Positions 21,113 through 30,183 of a stretch of DNA of 64,000 bases are shown here, piece by piece. Location of the stretch: positions 170,001 through 234,000 of the forward strand of contig JAIQFQ010000001.1 in assembly GCA_020073245.1 (NCBI GenBank), written 5' to 3'. Below the pieces are notes generated by a model, which saw only the letters and a list, made by a program, of their open reading frames with translations, made no database searches and had not been told where the DNA came from. Numbering within the stretch: position 1 is the stretch's first letter; every line of letters starts with the position of its first letter. The stretch comes from Terriglobia bacterium (GTDB lineage: Bacteria; Acidobacteriota; Thermoanaerobaculia; Thermoanaerobaculales; Thermoanaerobaculaceae). The position numbers and the translations under genes were made by a program.

Positions 21113-21211
21113 GGAAGCGCACGGGGCCTGGTGGCTCTCGCGGTCTTCAAAACCGTTGCTCCGTGCCGTCGCGGCACGGAGGGTGGGTTCGATTCCCATG
21201 CGCTTCCGCCA
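21113..21211 (+). tRNA. selC: Selenocysteine tRNA, anticodon UCA
   Basis: This 99-nt tRNA has all hallmarks of bacterial tRNA-Sec. The acceptor stem is 8 bp (ggaagcgc/gcgcttcc), the D stem has 6 pairs, and the anticodon loop cttcaaa gives UCA. The extra arm is very long, with a 9-bp stem (ctccgtgcc/ggcacggag), and a G precedes the encoded CCA. Its presence means the organism reads UGA as selenocysteine in some genes; selA, selB and selD are not in this window. Confidence 0.96.
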
Positions 21212-21312
21212 CCTTCCCGAGGTCGCTTCGAAGCACTCACCGTGACGACCCGCAGAGAAGATCGGGCGCAGAGGGGCAGAACGGACACGATGAAACCGTT
21301 CGAGGCACACAC

Positions 21313-21463
21313 CGAAGAGTTCAGAGTGAAAAGTTGAGAGTTGAACGACGGGGCAGCGTTCCCGGGGATTGAGAATCTCCAGCCGGCCACCCAAGACCGG
21401 CAACTGCTCGCCATTACTTCCGAAGCCGTAGCTCTTCACTCCTAACTCTCAACTCTTAACCCT
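21313..21463. repeat. Heptad inverted repeat downstream of selC
   Basis: The plus-strand arm at about 21314-21346 is built of GAGTTCA/GAGTGAA/GAGTTGA 7-mers. The minus-strand arm at about 21463-21430 is built of GGGTTAA/GAGTTGA/GAGTTAG/GAGTGAA 7-mers. They are inverted around about 85 bp. The stretch 21212-21558 otherwise holds no gene. Confidence 0.75.
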
Positions 21464-21545
21464 TCTAGGTTCCTCCGCTCCCCTACCAGTGTTCTCTCAG
21501 CTCGCCAACACAGATCCTCCAAGCCGGCCCTGTCCACGTGCGTGG

Positions 21546-21551
21546 TACCAT
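21546..21551 (+). promoter_or_regulatory. Candidate -10 box for leaderless PATAN gene
   Basis: TACCAT ends 7 bp before the GTG at 21559, and no ribosome-binding site intervenes. The spacing fits a leaderless transcript. No good -35 box is seen. Confidence 0.35.
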
Positions 21552-21558
21552 CGGCCCC

Positions 21559-22335
21559 GTGACACAGGAAGCGCGCCATATCTTCGTGGGCGATCTGGCC
21601 GAAACGCCTATGCCGGAGATGCTTGCCACAATTCACCGCAATCGCGTCCCAGGCGTACTGGAGGTTCAGCTCGGCGACTTCAGCAAGCGCGTGTTCATAC
21701 TCGGTGGGGACATCATCTTCGCTTCTTCGACCAATCGCGGCGAGTCGTTGGGTGACTCCCTCCTGGCCTCCGGCCAGATCACCGTCACGCAGTACCGCGA
21801 GTCCGCCTTGAAGTTGCTCGCCCGTCCCGGCAAGAGGCACGGGCAGGTACTGGTGGAGATGGGGTTGCTCACCGAAGCGGAGATGCGTGCGGCGGTGCTC
21901 CAACAGGTACAGCGGATCGTCTGGAGCCTCTTCGACCTCGCCGAGGGTTTGGTCGCCTTCACGCTCGGCGAGGACCGGGCGGACGAGGTCTACAAGCTGC
22001 GCATCCCGACGCCACGGGCGGTCCTGCATGGGTGCAAGACCATGGCCGACGCCAAGCGGTTGGTGACCAGGCTGGGTGGGAAGACGTCGCTGTTCTCACG
22101 GCCACCGATGGCCGAGCACCTCAAAGACTTTCAGCTCGAGGCAGGCGAGGAGGATCTGCTCAACCTCGTGGACGGTCGTCGGACGCTGTTCGAGCTCTGC
22201 GATGGGGGGCCGTTCTCGGCGGGTCTGAACGCCCGCGTGCTCTACGCCTTCAGCTGCCTGGGCCTGATCAAGAAAGAGAAGGAAGCCCCCGCCGGGATCC
22301 GCGTCCAGGTCCCCTCGACAGACCCGACGTCTTGA
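21559..22335 (+). CDS. PATAN/DUF4388-domain protein
   Basis: This 258-residue protein opens with a PATAN/DUF4388 domain (about 8-110): PEMLATIHRNRVPGVLEVQLGDFSKRVFILGGDIIFASS. Such domains occur beside receiver and pilus- or gliding-linked regulators in Myxococcota, Acidobacteriota and relatives, where they act as scaffolds. The C-terminal region (EAGEEDLLNLVDGRRTLFELCD) resembles a degenerate winged helix. The GTG at 21559 is chosen because the domain starts right after it and a -10-like TACCAT lies 7 bp upstream. Its cellular job is unknown. Confidence 0.75.
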   Translation: MTQEARHIFVGDLAETPMPEMLATIHRNRVPGVLEVQLGDFSKRVFILGGDIIFASSTNRGESLGDSLLASGQITVTQYRESALKLLARPGKRHGQVLVEMGLLTEAEMRAAVLQQVQRIVWSLFDLAEGLVAFTLGEDRADEVYKLRIPTPRAVLHGCKTMADAKRLVTRLGGKTSLFSRPPMAEHLKDFQLEAGEEDLLNLVDGRRTLFELCDGGPFSAGLNARVLYAFSCLGLIKKEKEAPAGIRVQVPSTDPTS

Positions 22336-22382
22336 TGTAGAATCTCAGTCCAGGGTGCTCAGATCGCGCCCGGAGGCGTGCC

Positions 22383-22706
22383 ATGCCGTTGTACGAGTAC
22401 CGCTGCACAAGCTGCGGGGAGCGCACCGAGGTTCTGCAGCGCCTTGGGGCCGCCCCGCCCTCGCAGTGCGCGCGCTGCGGCGGAGCCCTCGAGAAGCTCA
22501 GCTCTGTGCCCGCCCTGCAGTTCAAGGGGACGGGCTGGTACGTGACCGACTACGCCAACCGCAGCGCGAGCGCCGACAGCAAGGACTCTCCCCCCTCGGT
22601 AATCACCAAGACAGAGACGAAGTCCGAGAGCACGTCCGCGGCCAAGCCGGCGGACAAGCCAGCCGCCAAGCCTGCGACCTCCGAAACCGCACCCAAGACG
22701 ACCTGA
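22383..22706 (+). CDS. FmdB-family zinc-ribbon protein
   Basis: This 107-residue protein begins MPLYEYRCTSCGERTEVLQ and has the FmdB zinc ribbon with cysteines in CTSC and CARC. A low-complexity Lys/Ala/Pro tail follows (about 75-107). The family was named from a proposed regulator of formylmethanofuran dehydrogenase, but most members have no known role. A GGAGGCGTGCC site precedes the ATG, and a TAGAAT box lies at 22338-22343. Confidence 0.88.
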   Translation: MPLYEYRCTSCGERTEVLQRLGAAPPSQCARCGGALEKLSSVPALQFKGTGWYVTDYANRSASADSKDSPPSVITKTETKSESTSAAKPADKPAAKPATSETAPKTT

Positions 22707-23504
22707 TCCGAATCCGTCTTCACAAAGTCCCTCGGACCTTGGCGGCGTCGATCGTCTTCCACTGCGTGGAGGCTCTCTTTCTTGCCCCTGGGGTGCGGCG
22801 CCGCTCGGGCCGTGCTCGCCCCCGCTCGCCGCGGCCCTCGAGTCCGGCGCCCGCGACCGCAGAAGCGCGATCCGGGACGGGGCCCCTCGGTGTCCGCGAG
22901 AAGCAGCGGCACCGGCACCCCGTCCCGGCTCGCGCGTGCGGTGACCCGCGGTCGCCGGACCAATGGCGCCACACCCCAGGGGCGCATTGAATACCCCCCA
23001 CCCGCAAGTTGGCAGGTCTTTGCTGCTAGATCACCGAATCGGACTGACAGGAAGAGTCAGCAGGACCTCCGCGGAGCGGGAGGGTGGGGGCCAAGACCGC
23101 CCCTGGGGCGGAGGCGAGTTTCGACGCCGCGTGCGGGCACCGAGCGGGCGCCCTGCGGTGGGGTGTCGCTGGCCCCGACCGAGCGTGCCTCATACGAGGG
23201 CGGGGAACAGCAAGGGGCCCCACCGCGGGGCGTCCCTGCTCGGTCGCATGCGGTGCCGTGTCTGAGGGCCGCGCTCGATGCGCGGCCCGATTGACGCGCC
23301 GGAGCCCGAGGGGCAAAGAAAAACAGGCACGAAGTGCCAAGAGGCAATGTTGAATTTGCTCGATTGGGAAAGCAGGTGGGGCAGAGAGGTGCGTGAGGCG
23401 AAGCCTCGTTCAGCGGACGCGGCGCCACACCCCAGGGGCAAGAAAGAACGCCTCCACGCAAGTGGAAGAAGAAGTCGCGGGACGATCGACGGCGAGCGAA
23501 GCGG
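22707..23504. repeat. Repeat island between convergent fmdB and galU
   Basis: No credible gene is present in these 800 bp. Outer arms of about 60-75 bp are inverted copies: 22745-22803 and 23415-23492, both with the core gcccctggggtgyggcgcc. A third core copy at 22965-22983 pairs with the left one, and the arms 22841-22882 and 22918-22961 make a large imperfect palindrome. Another palindromic pair lies at about 23130-23173 and 23214-23262. It could be a decayed mobile element or a structured RNA region. Confidence 0.65.
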
Positions 23505-24383
23505 TCAGGTCCGGGGAGGTTGCCCGAAAAGCTCTTCGAGCACCTTGCGGAAACCGGCTCCCAACTCGGGGTGCTGCAGGGCGATCTCGACCGTCGCACG
23601 GAGGAAATCGGCCTTGTTGCCCGCATCGAACCGGCGGCCGGGGAATGTGCAGGCGTAGAGCGGCCCGGCGGCGAGCGATCTCCGCAGTCCCTCCGTCAGC
23701 TGAATCTCCCCGGCCCGGTCGGGCGGCGTCGCGGCCAGCGTCCGCAGCACGTCATGGGTGAGGACGTAGCGGCCGATGATTGCGAGGTTCGAAGGTGCCT
23801 TCGCCGGCTCCGGCTTCTCCACCAGGTCGCGCACACGCCAAACCCCGGGTTCGACGAGGTCACCCGCGACACAGCCGTAGTGGCGAATCTCGGCCTGTGG
23901 GACCTCCATCACCGCGATGACCGGGGCGCCGGTCTTCCGTGCGAGTTCTGCCAAACGCCCGATCGCCGGCGGCTGGCCGACGATGATGTCGTCGCCCAGC
24001 AGCACAGCGAAGGGCTCGTCTCCGAGCACTGGCGCGGCCTGCAGCACGGCGTGCCCGAGCCCGAGCGCCTCCTTTTGCCGCACCGCCACGACCTGAACCA
24101 TCGCGCCCACCTTGCGGACGGTCTCCAGGAGATCGAGCTTGCCCCGCTCGGCCAGGAACGCCTCGAGGCGGAGGTTGCGGTCGAAGTGGTCCTCGATCGC
24201 GGACTTTCCTTCGGCGGTGACGAAGATCGCGGTCTCGACACCCGCGGCCACGGCCTCCTCGACCACATACTGCACGGCCGGTTTGTCCACGATCGGGAGC
24301 AACTCCTTCGGGATGGCTTTCGAGGCCGGCAGGAAACGCGTGCCGTACCCCGCAACCGGGAAGACCGCGCGGCGCAGGTTCAT
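23505..24383 (-). CDS. galU: UTP-glucose-1-phosphate uridylyltransferase
   Basis: GalU makes UDP-glucose from UTP and glucose-1-phosphate for polysaccharide and envelope synthesis. The 292-residue product has the nucleotidyltransferase signature AVFPVAGYGTRFLPASKAIPKE at the N-terminus, then IVDKPAVQYVVEEAVAAG and VLLGDDII. Length matches the family. It is the last gene of the pil operon, overlapping the DUF192 gene by 4 bp. Confidence 0.93.
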   Translation of the reverse strand: MNLRRAVFPVAGYGTRFLPASKAIPKELLPIVDKPAVQYVVEEAVAAGVETAIFVTAEGKSAIEDHFDRNLRLEAFLAERGKLDLLETVRKVGAMVQVVAVRQKEALGLGHAVLQAAPVLGDEPFAVLLGDDIIVGQPPAIGRLAELARKTGAPVIAVMEVPQAEIRHYGCVAGDLVEPGVWRVRDLVEKPEPAKAPSNLAIIGRYVLTHDVLRTLAATPPDRAGEIQLTEGLRRSLAAGPLYACTFPGRRFDAGNKADFLRATVEIALQHPELGAGFRKVLEELFGQPPRT

Positions 24384-24823
24384 TTCTTACCTCCGGCTGC
24401 CGGATAGCCCGGGACGTCTCGGAACTGCAGTAGCGAACCGGGACGCACACCGTGGGCATCGGCAAATCCGGCGTTGACCTCCAGTACGGCGCGCCCGGGT
24501 CTGGACGGTTCGTAGTTCGGGCAAGGATCGAATCGGCAGGGCTGGACGTGCGTGTGCACGTCGACCACCTCCCCGGAGGTGGACAGCCAGATCATGTCGA
24601 GCGGGATGAAGGTGTTCTTCATCCAAAAAGCCACCCGGCTGTCAACGTCGAAGAGAAAGAGCATTCCGTGATCGGCAGGAACGCTGTCCCGGAACATGAG
24701 GCCGTTCTGCCGCTCCTGGTCCGTCACCGCGAGCTCGAGGCTGACCCGGAACCCGTCAGGCGCTACGCAAACCGGTTGGACGGGCGCCAGGGCCGCCGCG
24801 ATCGCGAGGGCGAAGGTGATCAC
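24380..24823 (-). CDS. DUF192-family exported protein
   Basis: This 147-residue protein has a short N-terminal export signal (MITFALAIAAALAP) and a DUF192 domain. Conserved stretches are QERQNGLMFRDSVPADHGMLF, VAFWMKNTFIPLDMIWLS and LEVNAGFADAHGVRPG. The function of DUF192 proteins is not established. The gene lies 3 bp after pilR and overlaps galU. Confidence 0.88.
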   Translation of the reverse strand: MITFALAIAAALAPVQPVCVAPDGFRVSLELAVTDQERQNGLMFRDSVPADHGMLFLFDVDSRVAFWMKNTFIPLDMIWLSTSGEVVDVHTHVQPCRFDPCPNYEPSRPGRAVLEVNAGFADAHGVRPGSLLQFRDVPGYPAAGGKK

Positions 24824-24826
24824 TGT

Positions 24827-26182
24827 CTAGTCCTCCGTCGTGAGGTTGTACTTCTCTGCGTGGTACCGAAATGCCCGATAGGTCATATGGAGCAGACGGG
24901 CGGCATCCTTCTGCACGCCGCCACATCGCTCGAGCGCCTGCCGCATCAGCTCCCGTCGCATCCCATCGAGGTGCACCTCGATGTCGAGACCGTCCTCCGG
25001 CAGAGCGGCCATGATGGGCAGGGGACCCGCGTCCGGCTTGCTCCCAAGGATGCTCGGCGGCAAGGAGCTGACCGTGATGAGATACGAGCTCTCGGTCGCC
25101 ACGGTACGCTCGACGACGTTCTCGAGCTCCCGGACGTTCCCCGGCCAGGAATAGTTCTCGAGCACGGCCATCGCGTCCCGGTGGATCTCCTTGGGCTCCG
25201 TTCCGAGATGGTCGCCCGCACGCTTCACGAAGTGCCGCACGAGGTCCGGAATGTCCTCGCGGCGCTGGCGAAGCGGCGGAACGTGAAGATTGATCACGTC
25301 GATCCGGAAGTACAGATCCTCTCGGAATTTCGCCTCTTCGATCAGAATCCTCAGATCTCTGTTTGTCGCGGCGATCACCCGCGCGTCGACCTCGAACTCG
25401 CGGTTGCCTCCAACCGGCCGGACCTTCCTGTCCTGCAGGACCCGCAAGAGTTTCACTTGTGTGTTTGGGGTGAGTTCGCCGATCTCATCGAGGAAGAGCG
25501 TGCCGCCGTCCGCCTCGCGCATCAGGCCCTGCTTGTCGCGCACGGCTCCCGTAAACGAGCCACGAACGTGGCCGAATAACTCGCTCTCGAAAAGGCCTTC
25601 GGGCAGCGCCCCGCAGTTGACGGGCACGAAAAGTCTGCCCGCGCGCGGCGAGGCCGTGTGGATCGCACGCGCGAGCAGCTCTTTGCCGGTCCCCGACTCA
25701 CCCGTGATCAAGACGGTCGCGTCGCTGCGCGCAACCTGCGGGATGCGCTCCAGGACCGGCCACATCGCACGCGAGCGCCCGATGAAGGCGAACGTCTCCG
25801 GGGCCGGGGTCGCGGCCGTACGCGTTTGCATCTGCTTCTCGATGACGAGTTTCAGCTCATCGATGTCAAAGGGTTTGGAAAGGTACTCCACCGCACCTTC
25901 GCGCAGCGCGGTGAGCGCCTGCGCGGGTGTGTTGTGCGCCGTGACCACCACGAACTTCGTGTCCGGATGGCCGGCGTGGTAGGAGCGCACGAGGTCGAGC
26001 CCGTTGCCATCCGGCAGAACGATGTCGCAGATCACGAGGTCAAACGTGGTCTTGCCGAGGAGTTGCATCGCCTTGGCGTACGTTTCTGCCTCCCGCACGT
26101 CGTAGCCCTCCGCCTCGAGGACGATCCGGAGCACCTCGCGGATGTTGGGCTCGTCATCAACGACCAAGAGGTGGCCTGTCAA
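24827..26182 (-). CDS. pilR: Sigma-54-dependent response regulator (PilR/NtrC type)
   Basis: This 451-residue regulator activates sigma-54 promoters when phosphorylated. It has a receiver domain (D53 in DLVICDIVLPDG, K103 in YLSKPF) and an AAA+ domain with Walker A GESGTGKE at 161-168 and the sigma-54 loop GSFTGA at 208-213. A Fis-type helix-turn-helix follows (QKDAARLLHMTYRAFRYHAEKY). I chose a TTG start at 26182 because it overlaps the kinase stop by 4 bp and yields MTGHLLVVDDEPN. Placement after pilS suggests PilS-PilR, but no pilin gene lies here. Confidence 0.87.
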   Translation of the reverse strand: MTGHLLVVDDEPNIREVLRIVLEAEGYDVREAETYAKAMQLLGKTTFDLVICDIVLPDGNGLDLVRSYHAGHPDTKFVVVTAHNTPAQALTALREGAVEYLSKPFDIDELKLVIEKQMQTRTAATPAPETFAFIGRSRAMWPVLERIPQVARSDATVLITGESGTGKELLARAIHTASPRAGRLFVPVNCGALPEGLFESELFGHVRGSFTGAVRDKQGLMREADGGTLFLDEIGELTPNTQVKLLRVLQDRKVRPVGGNREFEVDARVIAATNRDLRILIEEAKFREDLYFRIDVINLHVPPLRQRREDIPDLVRHFVKRAGDHLGTEPKEIHRDAMAVLENYSWPGNVRELENVVERTVATESSYLITVSSLPPSILGSKPDAGPLPIMAALPEDGLDIEVHLDGMRRELMRQALERCGGVQKDAARLLHMTYRAFRYHAEKYNLTTED

Positions 26183-27849
26183 ATCGCCTCCAGGGGAAGT
26201 CGGAGGGTGAAGGTCGTTCCCGTGCCGATCTTGCTCTCCACCAGAATGTCCCCGCGGTGGTCGCTCACGATCGAGTAGACGACCGCGAGCCCGAGACCCG
26301 TTCCGCCCTTCCGAAAAGCCTTGAACGGCTGGAATATCTCCTGAATCTGCTGAGGCTCCATGCCCACTCCCTCGTCCTTCCACCGGATCAGATAGTCGTT
26401 GCCTTCGGGCCCTGCCTCGACGCGCATCGTACCACCCGAAGGCATGGCCTGAATGGCGTTCCGGGCGAGGTTGTAGAAGGCCTGCCGCAGCTGTTGAGCG
26501 TCCGCGAGCACGGGCTTTGCGTGCGGAGTGATCGTGGCCGAGATCCGGTGTCTGTCCGTCACTTCGGGAGAGTTGGCGAAGAGGGTGAGTGTCTCATCCA
26601 GGGTGCGGGCGATGTCGCACGGGCCTCGCTGTGGGTCGGGCGGCCGCGCGAAGCCGAGGAACGACTCGATGATGTCGGAGAGGCGCCGCGACTCTTCGAC
26701 GATGATGCGGGACAGTTTGTGCTCCTTGGGGCCCAACGCCGGCACTTTGCCGAGCACCTGGGCCGAGCCGGATATCGACGCGAGGGGGTTGCGGATCTCG
26801 TGAGCAATCCCGGCCGCCATCTCGCCCACCGCCTCCATCCGTTCCCTCAGGCGCTCGCGTTTGGTCGTCTCCCGAACCTCGGTGAGGTCACGGAAGTGGA
26901 CCACAAGGCCCACGAGTGTGCCGGCCGAATCCGTGAGCGCGGTGACGGTGCAACCCACGGGCACGCTTCCTCCCACCACGCTACCCTCGAGCCGTACGGG
27001 GGAGCCGAGTTTGAGACGTTGGAGCACCCTGGGCCACTGGACGTTCTCCAGCGGCAACAGTGTCGACAGATGTCTGCCCTCGAACGGCCCGGCGTCCCGG
27101 AGAATCCTGTAGGCAGCCGGGTTGGCCAGCACTACACGGCCTTCGACATCGGCGGCAAGAACGCCCGAGTCCACCGAGCGCAGGACGTCGGCCGAGATTG
27201 CGAACAGCCGAGCGCTGGCTTCCCTTTCGCCCTTCAGCCTTGACTCCGCCCGCTGGAGCGAGTGAGCGAGGTAGGAAGTGAGCATCGCGACGATGGCGAA
27301 ACCGGTGCCGGTCACGAAGATCTGGAAAACCATGGCGGAGCGCCCGAGCGGGGGCACGACCGAACCGTAGCTTGACGGCCTGACCAGGCCGAACCCGATT
27401 GCTTCGGCCATGGCGCCGTACAGCACAAACGCTCCGCCCGCCACGGTGAGGGCTCCCCTCAGGCCGTACATCAGAGCGCCGATCGCCACCGAGATGAGAA
27501 ACAGGAAGACGAACGGCGACGCCGGCCCGCCGGTCAGGTACACCAGCGTGGCAAGGATGACGAGGTCACCGGTGAGCTGGAGTGCGCCGTGCAGCCGCGG
27601 CGGCACCCGGAGAACCCACAGGAGGATCCATAGGAGAGAGATCGCATAGGTCAACCCGGCAACGTGCACGAGCGGCGCGATTGGCAGGATCTCCTCGGTC
27701 GTGCTCTGCACGAGGAGAGCGCCAACCAGCAGCGCCGAGACCGCAACGAGACGCAGGCCGAGCAGCCATTTTGCGACCCGCTCGGTCGGGAAAGCCGAGA
27801 GCTCGAGGCCGCCGCCGGAGACGACCCGGCGCGGCATCTCTCCCATCAC
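26179..27849 (-). CDS. pilS: Membrane sensor histidine kinase (PilS-like)
   Basis: This 556-residue kinase has about six N-terminal transmembrane helices (25-190), as in PilS. A PAS-like domain (about 215-320), HisKA with the H-box GIAHEIRNPLASISGS near residue 350, and an HATPase domain with GTGLGLAVVYSIVSDH follow. It overlaps pilC upstream and pilR downstream by 4 bp each, so all are co-translated. Naming rests on topology and context. Confidence 0.85.
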   Translation of the reverse strand: MMGEMPRRVVSGGGLELSAFPTERVAKWLLGLRLVAVSALLVGALLVQSTTEEILPIAPLVHVAGLTYAISLLWILLWVLRVPPRLHGALQLTGDLVILATLVYLTGGPASPFVFLFLISVAIGALMYGLRGALTVAGGAFVLYGAMAEAIGFGLVRPSSYGSVVPPLGRSAMVFQIFVTGTGFAIVAMLTSYLAHSLQRAESRLKGEREASARLFAISADVLRSVDSGVLAADVEGRVVLANPAAYRILRDAGPFEGRHLSTLLPLENVQWPRVLQRLKLGSPVRLEGSVVGGSVPVGCTVTALTDSAGTLVGLVVHFRDLTEVRETTKRERLRERMEAVGEMAAGIAHEIRNPLASISGSAQVLGKVPALGPKEHKLSRIIVEESRRLSDIIESFLGFARPPDPQRGPCDIARTLDETLTLFANSPEVTDRHRISATITPHAKPVLADAQQLRQAFYNLARNAIQAMPSGGTMRVEAGPEGNDYLIRWKDEGVGMEPQQIQEIFQPFKAFRKGGTGLGLAVVYSIVSDHRGDILVESKIGTGTTFTLRLPLEAI

Positions 27850-29048
27850 CCGATCTTCGAGATCAGGGAGAACATCGGGAGGTACATCGCGATTACGATG
27901 CCGCCGACCACGATGCCCAGGAACAGGATCATGATCGGCTCGATCAGTTTCATCATCCCGGCGACCGCCGTGTCAACCTCGTCCTCGTAGAACTCGGCGA
28001 TCTTGTTGAGCATGGTGTCCATCGCGCCGGTCGCTTCGCCGACCGAGATCATCTGGACCACCATCGGCGGGAACTGCTTCGTGGTCTTGAGCGGCTCGGC
28101 AAGCGACTTCCCTTCCTCGACCTGCTTCCGCACTTCCAGGATGGCGCGCTCGATGACCGCGTTGCCGGACGTCCTCGCGGTGATCTCCAGGGACTCGAGT
28201 ACCGGCACACCAGCCGAGAGCAGCGTTCCGAGGGTGCGGCAGAAGCGCGCCACCGCGATCTTCCGAAGCACAAGCCCCAGGATGGGCGTCTTGAGGAGCA
28301 ACCCGTCGATGACCAGCTTCCCCTGCTCGGTTGCGTAGTACCGCCGCAGAGCGTATAGCGCCGCACCGATGACTCCGAGAATCAGCCACCAGTAGCGTCC
28401 TACGAACTTCGACATGGCAACGACGATTCGGGTCGGCAGCGGTAGATCGGCACCGAGGGAAACGAATAGCGCCCCGAACACCGGAATCACCTTCCACAGG
28501 ATGACGTAGACCACCAGGGCGGCGATGCTGATCACCGCGACCGGATAGATCAAAGCGGACTTCACCTGCGCCTTCAGACGAGCGTTCTTCTCGATGTACG
28601 TCGCGAGGCGCTGCAGGATCGTGTCCAGGATACCGCCCGCCTCGCCCGCTGCGACCATGTTGACGAACAGATCGTTGAACGCCTGGGGATGCTTCTTCAT
28701 AGCGTTGGCGAGAGAGGAGCCCGACTCGACGTCCTCGCGGACCTGGAGAACGATGCGCTGGAAAGCCTTGTGCTCCTGCTGCTCGCCGAGGATCTGCAGG
28801 CATTGGACCAACGGGAGACCGGCGTCGATCATCACCGAGAACTGGCGCGTGAAGACCGCGAGGGTCTTTTCATCGACCCCCCGGCGGAGCTTTGGCAGGG
28901 CGATTTCCTTCCCCTTCTCCTTGACGGTGATGGGAACGATTTGCTGCCGCCGTAGTACGGCCAGCACGGCGTCCTTGTTGTCCGCGACGAGAACGCCGCC
29001 CTGCGGACGCCCCCCGCGATCACGGCCTTTCCATTCGAAGCTCGGCAT
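27846..29048 (-). CDS. pilC: Type IV pilus inner-membrane platform protein
   Basis: PilC is the inner-membrane base of the type IV pilus. The 400-residue protein has duplicated GspF domains (FTRQFSVMIDAGLPLVQCLQ and FCRTLGTLLSAGVPVLESLE). Transmembrane helices lie near 167-190, 218-238 and 368-392. It opens FEWKGRDRGGRPQGGVLVA, as PilC proteins do. It is a paralogue of the protein at 17623-18831, which serves the other machine. Confidence 0.92.
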   Translation of the reverse strand: MPSFEWKGRDRGGRPQGGVLVADNKDAVLAVLRRQQIVPITVKEKGKEIALPKLRRGVDEKTLAVFTRQFSVMIDAGLPLVQCLQILGEQQEHKAFQRIVLQVREDVESGSSLANAMKKHPQAFNDLFVNMVAAGEAGGILDTILQRLATYIEKNARLKAQVKSALIYPVAVISIAALVVYVILWKVIPVFGALFVSLGADLPLPTRIVVAMSKFVGRYWWLILGVIGAALYALRRYYATEQGKLVIDGLLLKTPILGLVLRKIAVARFCRTLGTLLSAGVPVLESLEITARTSGNAVIERAILEVRKQVEEGKSLAEPLKTTKQFPPMVVQMISVGEATGAMDTMLNKIAEFYEDEVDTAVAGMMKLIEPIMILFLGIVVGGIVIAMYLPMFSLISKIG

Positions 29049-29051
29049 GGC

Positions 29052-30167
29052 CTAACTCCTCCCGGATACGCGTGGCGACGCTCCTGGTTGGACGACCCCG
29101 GTGCCACGGTTGATCATGTCCTGCAACTCCTCCGGATTGGAACTGTACGACAGCGCGATCTGAAGCGTGATCAGTCGCCGCTGGTAGAGCGTCGCCAGAG
29201 ACTGATTGAACGTCTGCATCCCGAACTTGAGCTGTCCCGTCTGCATCGTCGAGTAGATCTGGTGCACCTTGTCCTCGCGGATCAGGTTACGGATGGCGGC
29301 GTTGGGTATCAGCACCTCGCAACACAGGACGCGCCCCTTGCCGCCGGCGCGCGGCAAGAGCGCCTGACAGATGATGCCCTCGAGAACGAACGAGAGCTGC
29401 GCGCGGACTTGCGGCTGCTGGTGCTCCGGGAAGACGTCGATGATCCGGTTGATGGTTTGTGGCGCCGAGTTGGTGTGCAGCGTGGCGAAGGTGAGGTGGC
29501 CGGTCTCCGCGATCTGCAGGGCGGCCTCGATGGTCTCGAGGTCGCGCATCTCTCCGATGAGGACCACGTCGGGGTCCTCGCGGAGCACGGACCGGAGCGC
29601 ATTCGGGTACGTCAGGGTGTCGGCGTGGAGCTCCCGCTGGTTGACCATCGCCTTCTTGTGACTGTGGAGGTACTCGATCGGGTCTTCGATCGTGACGATG
29701 TGGAGGGGGTGCTCGGCGTTGACCTTGTCGATCATCGCGGCCAGCGACGTCGACTTGCCGCATCCGGTCGGGCCGGTCACCAGCACGAGGCCGCGGGGCT
29801 TTTCGCAGAGGCTTTCGACAACGCCCGGGAGGCCAAGCTCCTTGAACCCGAGGATCTCATACGGAATCCGACGAAACGCTCCGCCTACGGCTCCGCGCTG
29901 AAAGAAGATGTTCGCCCTGAAGCGCGCCAACCCCTTGATCCCAAACGAGAGATCCAGTTCGAGAGTCTCCTCGAGTCTGTGCTTTTGCGCGTCAGTGAGA
30001 ACCGAATACGCGAGGCGCTTGGTCTCAGGCGCTGTGAGCGACGGTAGCGTCAGGCGCTCGAGTGCCCCATCGATGCGGATGATGGGGGGTGTGTTCGTGG
30101 TGATGTGCAGATCCGTCGCACCGCGCTCCACCATGGTCTTGAGAAGCTCATGAAGGGTGATCGCCAT
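29052..30167 (-). CDS. pilT: Type IV pilus retraction ATPase
   Basis: PilT depolymerises the pilus and drives twitching motility. The 371-residue product has family length and begins with LHELLKTMVERGATDLHI. It shows Walker A GPTGCGKSTS near residue 136, Asp box VTIEDPIEYLH, Walker B DVVLIGEMRDLET and the AIRNLIREDK motif diagnostic of PilT near the C-terminus. There is no zinc motif, in contrast to PilB. It lies between pilB and pilC. Confidence 0.95.
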   Translation of the reverse strand: MAITLHELLKTMVERGATDLHITTNTPPIIRIDGALERLTLPSLTAPETKRLAYSVLTDAQKHRLEETLELDLSFGIKGLARFRANIFFQRGAVGGAFRRIPYEILGFKELGLPGVVESLCEKPRGLVLVTGPTGCGKSTSLAAMIDKVNAEHPLHIVTIEDPIEYLHSHKKAMVNQRELHADTLTYPNALRSVLREDPDVVLIGEMRDLETIEAALQIAETGHLTFATLHTNSAPQTINRIIDVFPEHQQPQVRAQLSFVLEGIICQALLPRAGGKGRVLCCEVLIPNAAIRNLIREDKVHQIYSTMQTGQLKFGMQTFNQSLATLYQRRLITLQIALSYSSNPEELQDMINRGTGVVQPGASPRVSGRS

Positions 30168-30183
30168 GTCCCGTGACCTTCCT

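Noticed and set aside
23057..23626. Open frames inside the fmdB-galU gap
   Set aside because: Repeated fragments such as PWGVAP and LGCGAA come from the repeated DNA core in several frames; none has a ribosome-binding site or family match.
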